Positions 1 to 9,241 of a DNA stretch of 56,909 bases are shown piece by piece. Positions within the stretch are counted from its first letter, which is position 1; each line of letters opens with the position of its first letter. Position numbers and translations under genes: made by a program. The notes below the pieces were generated by a model. The model had not been told where the DNA came from. It ran no database searches and saw nothing but the letters and a program-made list of their open reading frames with translations. Source of the stretch: an uncultured Eisenbergiella sp. (GTDB taxonomy: Bacteria; Bacillota; Clostridia; Lachnospirales; Lachnospiraceae); NCBI GenBank assembly GCA_947598825.1, contig CANQFM010000015.1, forward strand, positions 1 through 56,909, read 5' to 3'.

Positions 1-275
1 AGATGACGGCGGCGGTACTGCGTCAGGCGTTTTTCTCCCAGTTCCTTCAATTTATCGCCGCCGATAGAGATATAGCCTGAATCGGCGCTGTCTATCCCGC
101 CGATGATGTTCAGCAGCGTGGATTTACCCGAACCGGAAGGCCCGAGAAGCACACAGAATTCTCCCTTTGCCACAGAGAAGCTAATCCCCCGAAGCACCTC
201 CTGTTTGGTATCTCCGCTGCCGAAGGATTTTGTAAGGTCAACGATCTCCAAAAAATTTTTTTCCTGCTCTGACAT
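1..275 (-). CDS. ABC transporter ATP-binding protein (N-terminal part, cut by window edge)
   Basis: The N-terminal 91 residues of an ABC ATPase are present; the rest lies beyond base 1. A Walker A motif GPSGSGKS is visible around residue 45, after a beta-strand region typical of the MacB/LolD/BceA-like branch (LTKSFGSGDTKQEVLRGISF). Such ATPases pair with FtsX-like permeases that export peptides, lipoproteins or antimicrobials. I start it at the ATG whose start base is 275 because an AGGAATGG ribosome site lies about 8 bases upstream; an in-frame ATG at 287 sits directly against that site and is less likely. A promoter and a probable repressor operator lie upstream, so expression is likely inducible. 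The substrate cannot be told from this fragment. Confidence 0.85.
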   Translation of the reverse strand, partial: MSEQEKNFLEIVDLTKSFGSGDTKQEVLRGISFSVAKGEFCVLLGPSGSGKSTLLNIIGGIDSADSGYISIGGDKLKELGEKRLTQYRRRH

Positions 276-395
276 ATGTAAAACCATTCCTTTCCTGGTA
301 TATTTCTTTGCCCCGATAAATCAGAGACATAGATTTTAGTTATCCCACAAACACCAAAAGGTGTCAGTTATAACTAACTGGCAGGTCTAACAAAA

Positions 396-413
396 GCCGC
401 TCGGGAAAGCGGC
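396..413 (-). promoter_or_regulatory. hairpin in the 5' leader of the ABC transporter mRNA
   Basis: GCCGCT and AGCGGC (396-401 and 408-413) pair across a six-base loop. The hairpin lies between the promoter at 444-473 and the start at 275, in a leader of about 160 bases. There is no T-run next to it, so it is not a plain terminator. A second palindrome, AGTTATAACT at 366-375, lies further downstream in the same leader. Confidence 0.5.
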
Positions 414-424
414 GGAAAGCATAT

Positions 425-440
425 GTTAGTAGTGTCTAAC
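425..440 (-). promoter_or_regulatory. inverted-repeat operator next to the ABC transporter promoter
   Basis: GTTAG and CTAAC (425-429, 436-440) form an inverted repeat with a 6-base spacer directly downstream of the -10 box. A further GTTAGAC lies in the leader near 383-389 on the minus strand. The position would let a TetR- or MarR-type repressor block transcription start. This is inference; no regulator gene is in the window here. Confidence 0.45.
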
Positions 441-443
441 CAC

Positions 444-473
444 AGGATACCATAATCCTTTTCCTCCTGTCAA
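444..473 (-). promoter_or_regulatory. sigma-A promoter of the ABC transporter gene
   Basis: On the minus strand a perfect -35 TTGACA (468-473) and a -10 TATCCT (444-449) are separated by 18 bases. The predicted start lies near base 437, inside the inverted repeat at 425-440. Confidence 0.7.
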
Positions 474-569
474 GCGTTACTGACAGCTAAGATGACCAAA
501 ATCTTTTTTCTGCGCAGAAACCTCTTTTGTTAAACGACATATCCTGGGCGGCGCAGGCGCCCTGCGGTC

Positions 570-600
570 AAAAAAATCGGCGCGACTTGCGTCGCGCCGG
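570..600 (-). terminator. intrinsic terminator of the purine permease gene
   Basis: CGGCGCGAC/GTCGCGCCG (578-586, 591-599) form a nine-pair stem with a TTGC loop, followed on the minus strand by a run of seven T (570-577). It lies 18 bases after the permease stop. Confidence 0.85.
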
Positions 601-617
601 TTTCCTTGCCTTGTCAC

Positions 618-1988
618 TTACAGGAAAATATATTTCATGATAAACAACACGGTCAGCACATACATCAGCCAGTTGATCTTCTTGTCCTTCGCCTTGCCGG
701 TGATCAGGTTCAGCAGGGTGTAGGAGATCACGCCGATGGCGATGCCCTCGGAAATGCTGTACGCCAGCGGCATGACAGCGATGGTCAGAAACGCCGGGAT
801 GCCCTCGGAAGGATCTTCAAAGTTGATCTTCACCACATTGGCGATCATGTAAAAGCCCACGATGATCAGGGCCGGAGCCGTCGCAAAGGACGGGATCGTC
901 AGAAACAGCGGGGAGAAGATCGCGGCCAGTAAAAACAGCAGGCCCGTGGTGATCGCCGTCAGGCCGGTGCGTCCGCCGGCCGTTACACCGGAAGCGCTTT
1001 CCACATATGTAGTGGTGGTGGAAGTCCCCAGGATCGCGCCTGCGGAGGTCGCCACCGCGTCCGCCATCAGAGCGCCCTTGATGCGGGGCAGCTTGCCGTC
1101 TTTATCCAGCATATCCGCCTTGCTAGCCACGCCGATCAGCGTGCCCAGCGTATCAAAGATATCCACGAACAGAAACGCAAAGATGATCGTGATAAATTCC
1201 AGGATCTTGATCGCGCCGAAATCCGCTGTAAACACCTGCCCGAAGGTCAGGCCGATGGCGCTGAAATTAAAGCTGATCAGGCCGGTGGGGATCACGGAGT
1301 ACATCCCCGCATCGGGATTGGGCACATAAAGGCCGACCAGCTCGCACAGGATCCCCAGCACCCAGGTGATCAGGATCCCGAACAGGATGCCGCCCTTGAC
1401 TTTCTTCACCAGTAGGATCCCGGTGATCAGGACGCCCAGCAGAGCCAAAATCGCGGCGATGCCGATGGAATGGAAATTCTCGCCCTTAAAGGTCTGATAG
1501 GTAAGCAGCGTAGAATCGCTGTTGACCACCAGTTTCGCGTTCTGCAGGCCGATGAACGCGATAAAAAGACCGATACCGCCGCTGACCGCCAGCTTAAGCG
1601 TGGCGGGAATGGAATTGAAGATCGCCTCGCGCACATTGGTCAGGGAAAGCACGATGAAGATCAGGCCCTCCACAAAGACCGCCAGCAGAGCGATCTGCCA
1701 GGAATAGCCCCTGCCGATGACTACGGTGTAGGCAAAATAGGCGTTTAAGCCCATGCCGGGCGCCAGGGCAAACGGGTAGTTCGCCATCAGCGCCATCGCC
1801 AGACAGCCGACGAAGGATGCCAAAGCGGTAGCAAGCAGAACCGCCGAGCCGTCCATGCCCGCAGCGGAAAGGATGCTGGGGTTGACCGCCAGAATGTAGG
1901 CCATGGTCATGAATGTAGTCAGGCCGGCCATCAGTTCTGTCTTAAGATCCGTTTTGTTCTCCTTCAGATGGAACAAGTTCTCTAACAT
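618..1988 (-). CDS. NCS2-family purine permease (AzgA/PbuG type)
   Basis: A 456-residue polytopic membrane protein of the nucleobase/cation symporter-2 family, AzgA-like branch, which imports adenine, guanine or hypoxanthine by proton symport. The N-terminal region (LTTFMTMAYILAVNP at about residues 24-38) and the segment FALAPGMGLNAYFAY at about 72-86 are family signatures; about a dozen hydrophobic helices follow, with a conserved stretch FVDIFDTLGTLIGVASKADMLD in the second half. Length is normal. The ribosome site AGGAGGTAAGGAG precedes the ATG. It has its own terminator and lies 168 bases downstream of a purine/pyrimidine salvage block on the same strand, which fits nucleobase uptake. 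I saw no purine riboswitch in its leader. Confidence 0.9.
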   Translation of the reverse strand: MLENLFHLKENKTDLKTELMAGLTTFMTMAYILAVNPSILSAAGMDGSAVLLATALASFVGCLAMALMANYPFALAPGMGLNAYFAYTVVIGRGYSWQIALLAVFVEGLIFIVLSLTNVREAIFNSIPATLKLAVSGGIGLFIAFIGLQNAKLVVNSDSTLLTYQTFKGENFHSIGIAAILALLGVLITGILLVKKVKGGILFGILITWVLGILCELVGLYVPNPDAGMYSVIPTGLISFNFSAIGLTFGQVFTADFGAIKILEFITIIFAFLFVDIFDTLGTLIGVASKADMLDKDGKLPRIKGALMADAVATSAGAILGTSTTTTYVESASGVTAGGRTGLTAITTGLLFLLAAIFSPLFLTIPSFATAPALIIVGFYMIANVVKINFEDPSEGIPAFLTIAVMPLAYSISEGIAIGVISYTLLNLITGKAKDKKINWLMYVLTVLFIMKYIFL

Positions 1989-2156
1989 CTCCTTACCTCC
2001 TAAGAATGATTTTGGCAGACCGAAAACACCTGTGTCTGTTCACGCCATTGTCATCAGCCCGCCGTCCTCATTGTATACCCTTTTTTTCAAAAAGTCTATC
2101 TTTTTTGTATATTTTCTGTCGTTATCCGCTATTGTCTCATAATTTTCAAAGCAGGC

Positions 2157-3431
2157 TTACCCGGCCAGCCGCGCGATGATCTCGTTGGCCCTGGCATAGA
2201 TCGCTTCCGCGTCCACGCCGTTTAAAAATTCGCCGTCCCGGTAGAGGATCCGCCCGTCGATCATGGTCAGCTTCACATTCTGCTTGCTGCCGCTGTAGAC
2301 GATATTCTTCGTGATATTGTTCAGCGGCTGCATATTGGGCTGATGCAGGTCGATCAGGATCAGATCCGCATATTTACCCTCCGCCAGCACATCGGCGTCC
2401 GTCAGCCCCATGGCATGCGCGCCGTTGACCGTGGCCATGCGCAGCACTTCGTGGGCGTCCACCGCCGCCGCGTCCTTCTGCAGCAGCTTGGCCAGTCCCG
2501 TCACCAAAAACATCTCCCGGAACATATCCAGACAGTTGTTGCTGGAAGGGCCGTCCGTACCGATCGCCACGTTGATCTTCTTTTCCAGGAAACGGCCCAC
2601 CGGAGCGATACCGCTGGCCAGCTTCGTATTGGAACCGGGATTGGTGACGATGTGAAGCCCCTTTCGGGCGAACAGATCCATATCCTCTTCATTGAAATAG
2701 ACGCAGTGATAACCGCCGCCGCCAAAATCAAACAGGCCGAGAGAGTCAAAAAACTGAGGCGGCGTCAGGCCGTAGCGCTCTTCGCACTCCCGGGTCTCCA
2801 ATTGTGTCTCCGACAGATGGGCAAACAGCGGCGCCCGGTATTGATGGATCAGCGCCGACACCTCTTCCAGCAGGGCTTTGTCGCAGGTATATTCCGCATG
2901 GACCCCCATATGGTAACGGATCAGCGGATGCAGACGGTTCAGCGTGTTGTACCGGTTCTCCATCTCCCTGACGGAGGGGCCGAACTTGTTCAACCCGCTG
3001 ACAAGCACGCAGCGCATTCCCATATCGATGCAGGCCCGGGCAATGTCCTTCGGGGACAGATACATGTCGAAAATGGCCGTCACGCCGGTAGTCAGATATT
3101 CCAGGATCGCAAGCCTCGTCAGATCATCGTTGTCCTGCTCGGTCATTTTTGCCTCTAACGGGAAGATCTTGGTGTTCAGCCATTCCTGCAGCGGCATATC
3201 GTCCGCAAAGGAACGCATGGCCGTCATGGCGGAATGGGTGTGGGCATTTTTAAAGCCGGGCATCAGCACATTGCCCTGGCAGTCGATCTGTTCGTCCCAG
3301 ACCGTCCCGTCCTCTTCCCGGGCAGGCCCCACATAGGCGATCCGTTCCCCCTTCACCCAGAGTTCCCCTTCTATCAGGCTGCAATCCCGCTCCATCGTTA
3401 AAATTCTTGCGTTATAAAAACGAACGTTCAT
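2157..3431 (-). CDS. amidohydrolase, S-adenosylhomocysteine/methylthioadenosine deaminase-like (MtaD family)
   Basis: A 424-residue metal-dependent amidohydrolase of the TrzN/SsnA/MtaD group. Visible metal and substrate motifs are HTH in GFKNAHTHSAM (about residue 65), the HAEY histidine, AHLSETQ (about 205) and the aspartate of IGTDGPSSNN near residue 294. Relatives deaminate 5'-methylthioadenosine, S-adenosylhomocysteine or adenosine to the inosine form, or hydrolyse guanine-like substrates. It sits 44 bases downstream of cytidine deaminase and purine nucleoside phosphorylase genes on the same strand, so a purine-nucleoside deaminase role feeding phosphorolysis is likely. The exact substrate is inference. 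Length is typical. Confidence 0.85.
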   Translation of the reverse strand: MNVRFYNARILTMERDCSLIEGELWVKGERIAYVGPAREEDGTVWDEQIDCQGNVLMPGFKNAHTHSAMTAMRSFADDMPLQEWLNTKIFPLEAKMTEQDNDDLTRLAILEYLTTGVTAIFDMYLSPKDIARACIDMGMRCVLVSGLNKFGPSVREMENRYNTLNRLHPLIRYHMGVHAEYTCDKALLEEVSALIHQYRAPLFAHLSETQLETRECEERYGLTPPQFFDSLGLFDFGGGGYHCVYFNEEDMDLFARKGLHIVTNPGSNTKLASGIAPVGRFLEKKINVAIGTDGPSSNNCLDMFREMFLVTGLAKLLQKDAAAVDAHEVLRMATVNGAHAMGLTDADVLAEGKYADLILIDLHQPNMQPLNNITKNIVYSGSKQNVKLTMIDGRILYRDGEFLNGVDAEAIYARANEIIARLAG

Positions 3432-3475
3432 AATAGTTTCCTCTCCTTCCTTCGCATCGGCCCTGCCATCCGTTT

Positions 3476-3889
3476 TCAGGCCAGATTCCCCGGGCCAAAC
3501 CCCTTAGGCAGCAGTTCCTCCAGCGTGCGTTTTTCATACACTTCTTCCGACTTTGCCACGATCACCGTAAACCGCTTCGGATCGCAAAATTCTGCCATCA
3601 CCTGTCTGCACACGCCGCAGGGCCAGGAAAACTGTGTCATTTCCCCGTCGGGGCTGCCGGCGATCGCGATCGCACAAAATTCCCGCTTTCCCTCGCTGAC
3701 CGCTTTGAAAAAAGCCGTGCGTTCCGCGCAGATCGTCGGCGAAAAGGCCGCGTTTTCTATGTTACATCCGGTATACACGGTTCCATCCGCCGCCAGAAGC
3801 GCCGCTCCCACCCGATAGCCGGAATAAGGGGAATAGGAATATTTTCTGGCGTCCAGCGCCGCTTGGATCAGTTCTCTGTCCTTTTGCAT
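3476..3889 (-). CDS. cdd: cytidine deaminase
   Basis: A 137-residue small homotetrameric-type cytidine deaminase, which converts cytidine and deoxycytidine to uridine forms. Zinc-site motifs are present: CNIENAAFSPTICAERTAF with the catalytic CAE, and PCGVCRQVM carrying the other two zinc cysteines. The N-terminus (ALDARKYSYSPYSGYRVGAALL) aligns with the family when translation starts at the ATG at 3889, which has GGGAGG just upstream; a longer GTG frame from 3937 lacks a ribosome site and overlaps the previous stop. It lies 44 bases after punA and 44 before the amidohydrolase, in a nucleoside-salvage operon. Confidence 0.93.
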   Translation of the reverse strand: MQKDRELIQAALDARKYSYSPYSGYRVGAALLAADGTVYTGCNIENAAFSPTICAERTAFFKAVSEGKREFCAIAIAGSPDGEMTQFSWPCGVCRQVMAEFCDPKRFTVIVAKSEEVYEKRTLEELLPKGFGPGNLA

Positions 3890-3933
3890 CTTTCCTCCCT
3901 GCCGCGAGCGAATGAACGGCATTTCCCTTTTTT

Positions 3934-4767
3934 TCACAAAAGCTGTCCGAACTTCCCCACTGCGGTACTGACCAGCTTTGTAAACTTCGGTGCCGCCACG
4001 TTAGCCGCTTCCTGCACTTCCTCATGGGTCAGCGGATGATCCGTCATACCGGCTGCCAGATTGCTGACACAGGAGATCCCGCAGATCCGCATCCCCATAT
4101 GGTTGGCCGCAATGGCCTCCACCACGGTGGACATTCCCACCGCATCCGCTCCCAGCGTATGCAGCATCCTGATCTCCGCCGGAGATTCAAAGGAAGGGCC
4201 TGTCAACTGCGCATACACGCCTTCCTGAAGCGCAATGCCGCACTCTGCCGCGGCATCCTTAAGGATCTGCTGCAGCGCAGGATCATAGACATGGGACATA
4301 TCCGGAAAGCGCACGCCCAGTTCTTCTATATTTGGCCCGATCAGCGGATTTGGCGCAAACAGGGAAATGTGATCTTTGATCAGCATGAAATCCCCCGCAT
4401 GAAAGGCCGGGTTGATGCCGCCGGAAGCGTTGGTCAGAAACAATATCTGCGCTCCCATCAGCTTCATCAGCCGCACGGGCAGCACTACATCCGAAACGGG
4501 ATAGCCTTCGTAATAATGTACCCTGCCCTTCATGCAGACTACCGGCACATCCTGCACATAGCCGAAGATAAATTTCCCGGCGTGTCCCGGTACAGTGGAC
4601 ACCGGGAAACCCTCGATCTCATGATAGTCCAGTTCCTGCACCACGCGGATATGATCCGCATAATTGCCCAGTCCCGACCCCAAAACAATGGCCGCCTTTG
4701 GCTCAAAACTGACCTTCCTGCGAAAACTCTCATAGCTTCTCTCCAATTTCTCGTACACGGGATTCAT
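3934..4767 (-). CDS. punA: purine nucleoside phosphorylase (trimeric type)
   Basis: A 277-residue phosphorylase that splits inosine, guanosine and deoxy forms into base and (deoxy)ribose-1-phosphate. Family motifs: VLGSGLGNYAD for phosphate binding, GRVHYYEGY, FLTNASGGIN, and TGPSFESPAEIRML; the Glu of the last motif and the Asn in SCVSNLAAGM are the purine-contacting residues of low-mass PNPs. The start at 4767 is chosen because GGAGG lies 7 bases upstream and the length then fits the family; an in-frame upstream ATG at 4827 would add 20 basic residues and overlap the preceding stop. It is followed by cdd and the deaminase-like amidohydrolase, giving a coherent salvage route. Confidence 0.93.
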   Translation of the reverse strand: MNPVYEKLERSYESFRRKVSFEPKAAIVLGSGLGNYADHIRVVQELDYHEIEGFPVSTVPGHAGKFIFGYVQDVPVVCMKGRVHYYEGYPVSDVVLPVRLMKLMGAQILFLTNASGGINPAFHAGDFMLIKDHISLFAPNPLIGPNIEELGVRFPDMSHVYDPALQQILKDAAAECGIALQEGVYAQLTGPSFESPAEIRMLHTLGADAVGMSTVVEAIAANHMGMRICGISCVSNLAAGMTDHPLTHEEVQEAANVAAPKFTKLVSTAVGKFGQLL

Positions 4768-4823
4768 CCTGCCGCCTCCTGTTCTCTTTTTTAGCGCGCT
4801 CCTGCGCCGCTCTTTCTTTTCAT

Positions 4824-5390
4824 TCAATATATTCGACCCTGATCATTCCCCTGAAACAAGATCCCAGTCTTTTCATATAAATACCGGAAAAACTCATTCC
4901 TTGCCTTGCGCGGATAAAATCCAATCTCACACCCTATCACTTTCCCGTTTTTCAGCCGGAAAAAGCACTCTTCTGCCGGCCACCTATAGCTAGTACAACG
5001 ATGGCATTCCACATAATGGCCCAGGATCTGCTTTGACAGTCCGTATGCCTCTATTTCCTCCAGTCCAAAGCTGTCCTCTCTGCTCTTCCACTTTCCCGTC
5101 GGCCTGCCATCGACGCATATTTTGCTGACGCGCCTTACGATCACTTTTTCATCCCCGTATTTGATCCAGTGCATATACTGGATCCTGCCAAAGTATACAG
5201 TCACCCCAACATACCAGACCGTCATGGGCATCCAGGAGACAGCGAGGCGCAGATCGTTTTTCAGCAATGCAAGGAGCGGCTCAATACATAACAGGACGTC
5301 GGGAATCCAGAATAAAATTACGCCCATCAACACCGGGCCTTTTGCGTATAATTTTTTCATGCTCCATTTTTCCCCTATATACGTCTTCAT
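4824..5390 (-). CDS. hypothetical membrane protein with two N-terminal helices
   Basis: I do not recognise this 188-residue protein. Two hydrophobic segments lie at about residues 19-43 (GVILFWIPDVLLCIEPLLAL) and 48-70 (LAVSWMPMTVWYVGVTVYFG), followed by a soluble domain of about 115 residues rich in Trp, Tyr, Arg and Glu. That is the layout of PH-like or YcxB-like domains anchored to the membrane, but no motif proves it. An alternative start at the ATG at 5360 removes 10 residues; neither start has a strong ribosome site. It is the first gene before punA, 56 bases upstream, on the same strand. Function unknown. Confidence 0.6.
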   Translation of the reverse strand: MKTYIGEKWSMKKLYAKGPVLMGVILFWIPDVLLCIEPLLALLKNDLRLAVSWMPMTVWYVGVTVYFGRIQYMHWIKYGDEKVIVRRVSKICVDGRPTGKWKSREDSFGLEEIEAYGLSKQILGHYVECHRCTSYRWPAEECFFRLKNGKVIGCEIGFYPRKARNEFFRYLYEKTGILFQGNDQGRIY

Positions 5391-5420
5391 TGTATCATCT
5401 TTTTTCTGTTTTTGCTACTA

Positions 5421-5447
5421 AAACAAAAAACCTGCTGACGCAGGTTT
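5421..5447 (-). terminator. intrinsic terminator after gdhA
   Basis: AAACCTGC/GCAGGTTT (5428-5435, 5440-5447) form a stem with a TGAC loop; on the minus strand it runs into GGTTTTTTGTTTT. It lies 89 bases after the gdhA stop and may also work on the plus strand. Confidence 0.75.
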
Positions 5448-5536
5448 CTTGTTTTATCACAGCAGGCCGGTCAAGGCCGTCTGTCCGTGGCATGATGGGA
5501 TCAAAAAATAACGTACCGCAGGTACTCTGCTCAGCC

Positions 5537-6937
<1,401 letters not shown>

Positions 6938-7021
6938 GGACTTTATTACGCTATCGCAAAAAAATGTGAGGTTCTGCCCGTCCGTCGCAGGATCGCAACC
7001 CCTTTTGGAAAAACAAAAGGA

Positions 7022-7456
7022 TCACAGGTATCTTTTAAGCTCTCTTACGTTGCTCTCTTCAAAATCCATCAGCTCCTGCGCCAGCTTCGTAGACTGTTCC
7101 CCCGCCTGGGCGTTATGGTTTAAGGACTTCCAGAGGTTGGAAAGCCCCGTATGGCTATTCTGTATCATCATCTCCGCGAGATGGCTGGTGGTGGAATTTA
7201 AGAGCGTATTCGCCTGGATCGAAGCGGAAAGCATCATCCGGTTCACCTTGTTTTCCGGCTCCGGCCGCTGTCGGGCCGCCAAAAGCTGGGCCTTGGCCCT
7301 GTCGTGCAGTTCCCCGTATTTAAAGGATTCACGGGCCAACTGCAGCGCCAGCCCGTCATCATACACCTTGGCGTTCATACTTTCCAGCGCGTGCAGGCTC
7401 ATTCCCGTATTCTTCTGGATCTCCCGCAGGAGATTGATGTCGTCTTTTTTGATCAT
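7022..7456 (-). CDS. hypothetical small alpha-helical protein
   Basis: A 144-residue soluble protein that I do not recognise. It is almost wholly helical by composition, with heptad-like spacing, and holds no signal peptide or membrane segment. The N-terminus (DDINLLREIQKNTGMSLHALESM) and the middle (VNRMMLSASIQANTLLNSTTSHLAEMMIQ) suggest a four-helix bundle, as in ferritin-like or DUF-type small Clostridial proteins, but no metal-ligand pattern is evident. It lies between gdhA and the SH3 protein on the same strand; the terminator at 7542-7577 separates it from the latter. Function unknown. Confidence 0.6.
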   Translation of the reverse strand: MIKKDDINLLREIQKNTGMSLHALESMNAKVYDDGLALQLARESFKYGELHDRAKAQLLAARQRPEPENKVNRMMLSASIQANTLLNSTTSHLAEMMIQNSHTGLSNLWKSLNHNAQAGEQSTKLAQELMDFEESNVRELKRYL

Positions 7457-7541
7457 GCTCCATCTTCCCTTCTACTCGTCTCACAACAGGCTGATACCCC
7501 TTTTATGCGCCATCCCATATTCCTGTCCGCACAGGGCGCGC

Positions 7542-7577
7542 AAAAAGACCGGAGCATCCGCTGACAGCTCCGGTCTT
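7542..7577 (-). terminator. intrinsic terminator after the SH3-domain protein gene
   Basis: AAGACCGGAGC/GCTCCGGTCTT (7545-7555, 7567-7577) form an 11-pair stem followed on the minus strand by a short T-run. It lies 61 bases after the stop of the SH3-domain gene and before the small helical gene. Confidence 0.75.
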
Positions 7578-7638
7578 ATTATGCCCAGAAAGGACAACTT
7601 TATTCTTCTTTATCCAAAGTTTACCGCTTCATCCATCC

Positions 7639-8889
7639 TCATTCTTTGCGGATCACCAGGACGTCGGTCCTGACATAACCTGTCTCTCCCTCATAGCGCA
7701 CGCGGGTCCAGCCGTTGTCCTGATGGGAGAGGATCTCCAACTGGCTTCCTTCGTAGCAGACTGCGATCCGTTCGGAGGTGGCGCTGGCCGACTTTCGGAT
7801 ATTGATCGTATCGTCCACCGTAACCGTACCGGACGCCGGAAGATCATCGCCGGATATCTGCCCCGCTCCGGGATCCCCTTGCTGCTCCTGCGTTTCCTGC
7901 TCTACAGGCTCCAGAAACTCGGATTTGATAAAAGCTTCCCTGCCTTCATATTCCACCATGGACCAGCCGTTGGCCCGGCTCTCGATCAGGTCGAGTTCTT
8001 CTCCCACCTGCACCCTGCCGATACGCTCCGCCTGCTCGCTGTCGGAAGCGCGCACATTGACCACATCGATCGCCCGGACCCTGTCCGCGTGGATGACCGT
8101 ACCGGGATCAGCCTGGGCCTCGGCGGACTGGCTCTCCTTTTCGGCCTCAGCCAGCGCCTCTCCCACTTCGACCTTTAAATCCTCCGTCATCTGATCCAGG
8201 AATTGGCTGAGGGCCTCATCTTCCGCCACGGCCTCGTCGTATCTGACCTGAACCCGGTTACACAGATCCACCACATCATCCTGGGCGGAGATCTCTTTCA
8301 GGTAGCTGTCCACCTCCGGGGCCACTTCCCCTTCATATATATAATAGGTGCCGTCCTGATCCTGCTGTACAAGATGCGGGCTGACGCCGGGCACCGGCGT
8401 CTCCATGTCATAAAACTTCACGTCATAGGAGGCGTAGACCACATAGGAGCCTTCCTCCAGCCCGTCCTTGGTATAACAGACCAGATTCTGATAGGTGTCG
8501 ATATAGGCGCTGCGCTTCTGCAGATAGATCAGCATCTCTTTCCCAATGCCGCGGGCCAGAGCGCCAAGCTGTTCGGTGTCTCCCTGGGCGGCAGCCTGAT
8601 AATAGGCTTCGATGACCGCATTGACCTCGGGATGGCTGTTCTCCTCCAGCGGCACTACAGGCGTCCCTGCCGTGCTTTCCTCAGCAGCGGTATCCTGGGT
8701 CTCCTCCGTCATGCCGTCCGAAACCGAGCCGGAAGACGCAGGCTGCATATGCCTGCCGATCATCATCCCGACAGTCAGGGAAACGGCCACCACCACTGCG
8801 GTGACAAGGCCGACGAGTACCACGGTCCTGTTTTCCTCCCACAGCCGCCGAATAACCTCTATGCCTTTCCGGTTCTTTTTTTCGTCCAT
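7639..8889 (-). CDS. membrane-anchored protein with two bacterial SH3 domains
   Basis: A 416-residue protein with a short cytoplasmic N-terminus, one transmembrane helix at about residues 20-46 (VVLVGLVTAVVVAVSLTVGMMIG), an acidic linker, a middle domain of about 130 residues and two C-terminal SH3_3-type repeats. These start at about 270 (VVNVRASDSEQAERIGRV ... YEGREAFIKSEFL) and about 350 (TINIRKSASATSERIAV ... YEGETGYVRTDVL). Bacterial SH3 repeats on the outer face commonly bind peptidoglycan or stem peptides, so a cell-wall-associated role is likely. No enzymatic motif is seen. Single gene with its own terminator. Confidence 0.8.
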   Translation of the reverse strand: MDEKKNRKGIEVIRRLWEENRTVVLVGLVTAVVVAVSLTVGMMIGRHMQPASSGSVSDGMTEETQDTAAEESTAGTPVVPLEENSHPEVNAVIEAYYQAAAQGDTEQLGALARGIGKEMLIYLQKRSAYIDTYQNLVCYTKDGLEEGSYVVYASYDVKFYDMETPVPGVSPHLVQQDQDGTYYIYEGEVAPEVDSYLKEISAQDDVVDLCNRVQVRYDEAVAEDEALSQFLDQMTEDLKVEVGEALAEAEKESQSAEAQADPGTVIHADRVRAIDVVNVRASDSEQAERIGRVQVGEELDLIESRANGWSMVEYEGREAFIKSEFLEPVEQETQEQQGDPGAGQISGDDLPASGTVTVDDTINIRKSASATSERIAVCYEGSQLEILSHQDNGWTRVRYEGETGYVRTDVLVIRKE

Positions 8890-8974
8890 GTGATCCCAAC
8901 CTTTACCGTGTACTGTCCGCCGGCCATCCTATGGCCGGAAAAACGTCCCCCAGGGAAAAACAAAGTGATGCTAA

Positions 8975-9046
8975 TGCAACCGACAGGAATCGAACCTGCA
9001 CTAAAGGCGTCGGAGGCCTTCGTTCTATCCGTTAGACTACGGTTGC
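8975..9046 (-). tRNA. tRNA-Arg (anticodon CCG)
   Basis: A 72-base cloverleaf on the minus strand: acceptor stem GCAACCG/CGGTTGC, T-arm CAGGTTCGATTCCTG, anticodon stem AAGGC/GCCTT enclosing loop CTCCGAC, giving anticodon CCG for codon CGG. The discriminator base is A; CCA is not encoded. It has a promoter at 9097-9125 and a UUCG hairpin in its leader. Confidence 0.95.
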
Positions 9047-9050
9047 CTAT

Positions 9051-9070
9051 GTAATATCCGAAGATATTAC
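9051..9070 (-). promoter_or_regulatory. UUCG-capped hairpin in the pre-tRNA-Arg leader
   Basis: GTAATATC and GATATTAC pair perfectly around a TTCG loop on the minus strand. The hairpin ends five bases before the mature tRNA 5' end, where it may shape RNase P processing or protect the leader. It has no T-run. Confidence 0.55.
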
Positions 9071-9096
9071 AGAATTATTACGCATCACTCTATCAC

Positions 9097-9125
9097 ATGG
9101 TAGCACATGAATCCGATCTTGTCCA
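9097..9125 (-). promoter_or_regulatory. promoter of tRNA-Arg
   Basis: On the minus strand -35 TGGACA (9120-9125) and -10 TACCAT (9097-9102) are 17 bases apart, about 50 bases before the tRNA. Confidence 0.55.
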
Positions 9126-9241
9126 GAACTATTTTATTAAGATTTTGTAAAACTGTGACCGCTCGGCCAGCCGCCCAAGGGGCAGAATCGGCCGCAAAGC
9201 GCCAGGGGCGCGCCCACACGGCCCTGCCAACAGCAACTACG

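Noticed and set aside
1989-2156. purine riboswitch upstream of the nucleobase permease
   Set aside because: The leader shows a ribosome site and AT-rich promoter-like sequence, but I could not find the paired P1-P3 core of a purine riboswitch.
3890-3937. longer cytidine deaminase starting at GTG 3937
   Set aside because: Overlaps the punA stop and has no ribosome site, whereas ATG 3889 has GGGAGG upstream and fits family length.
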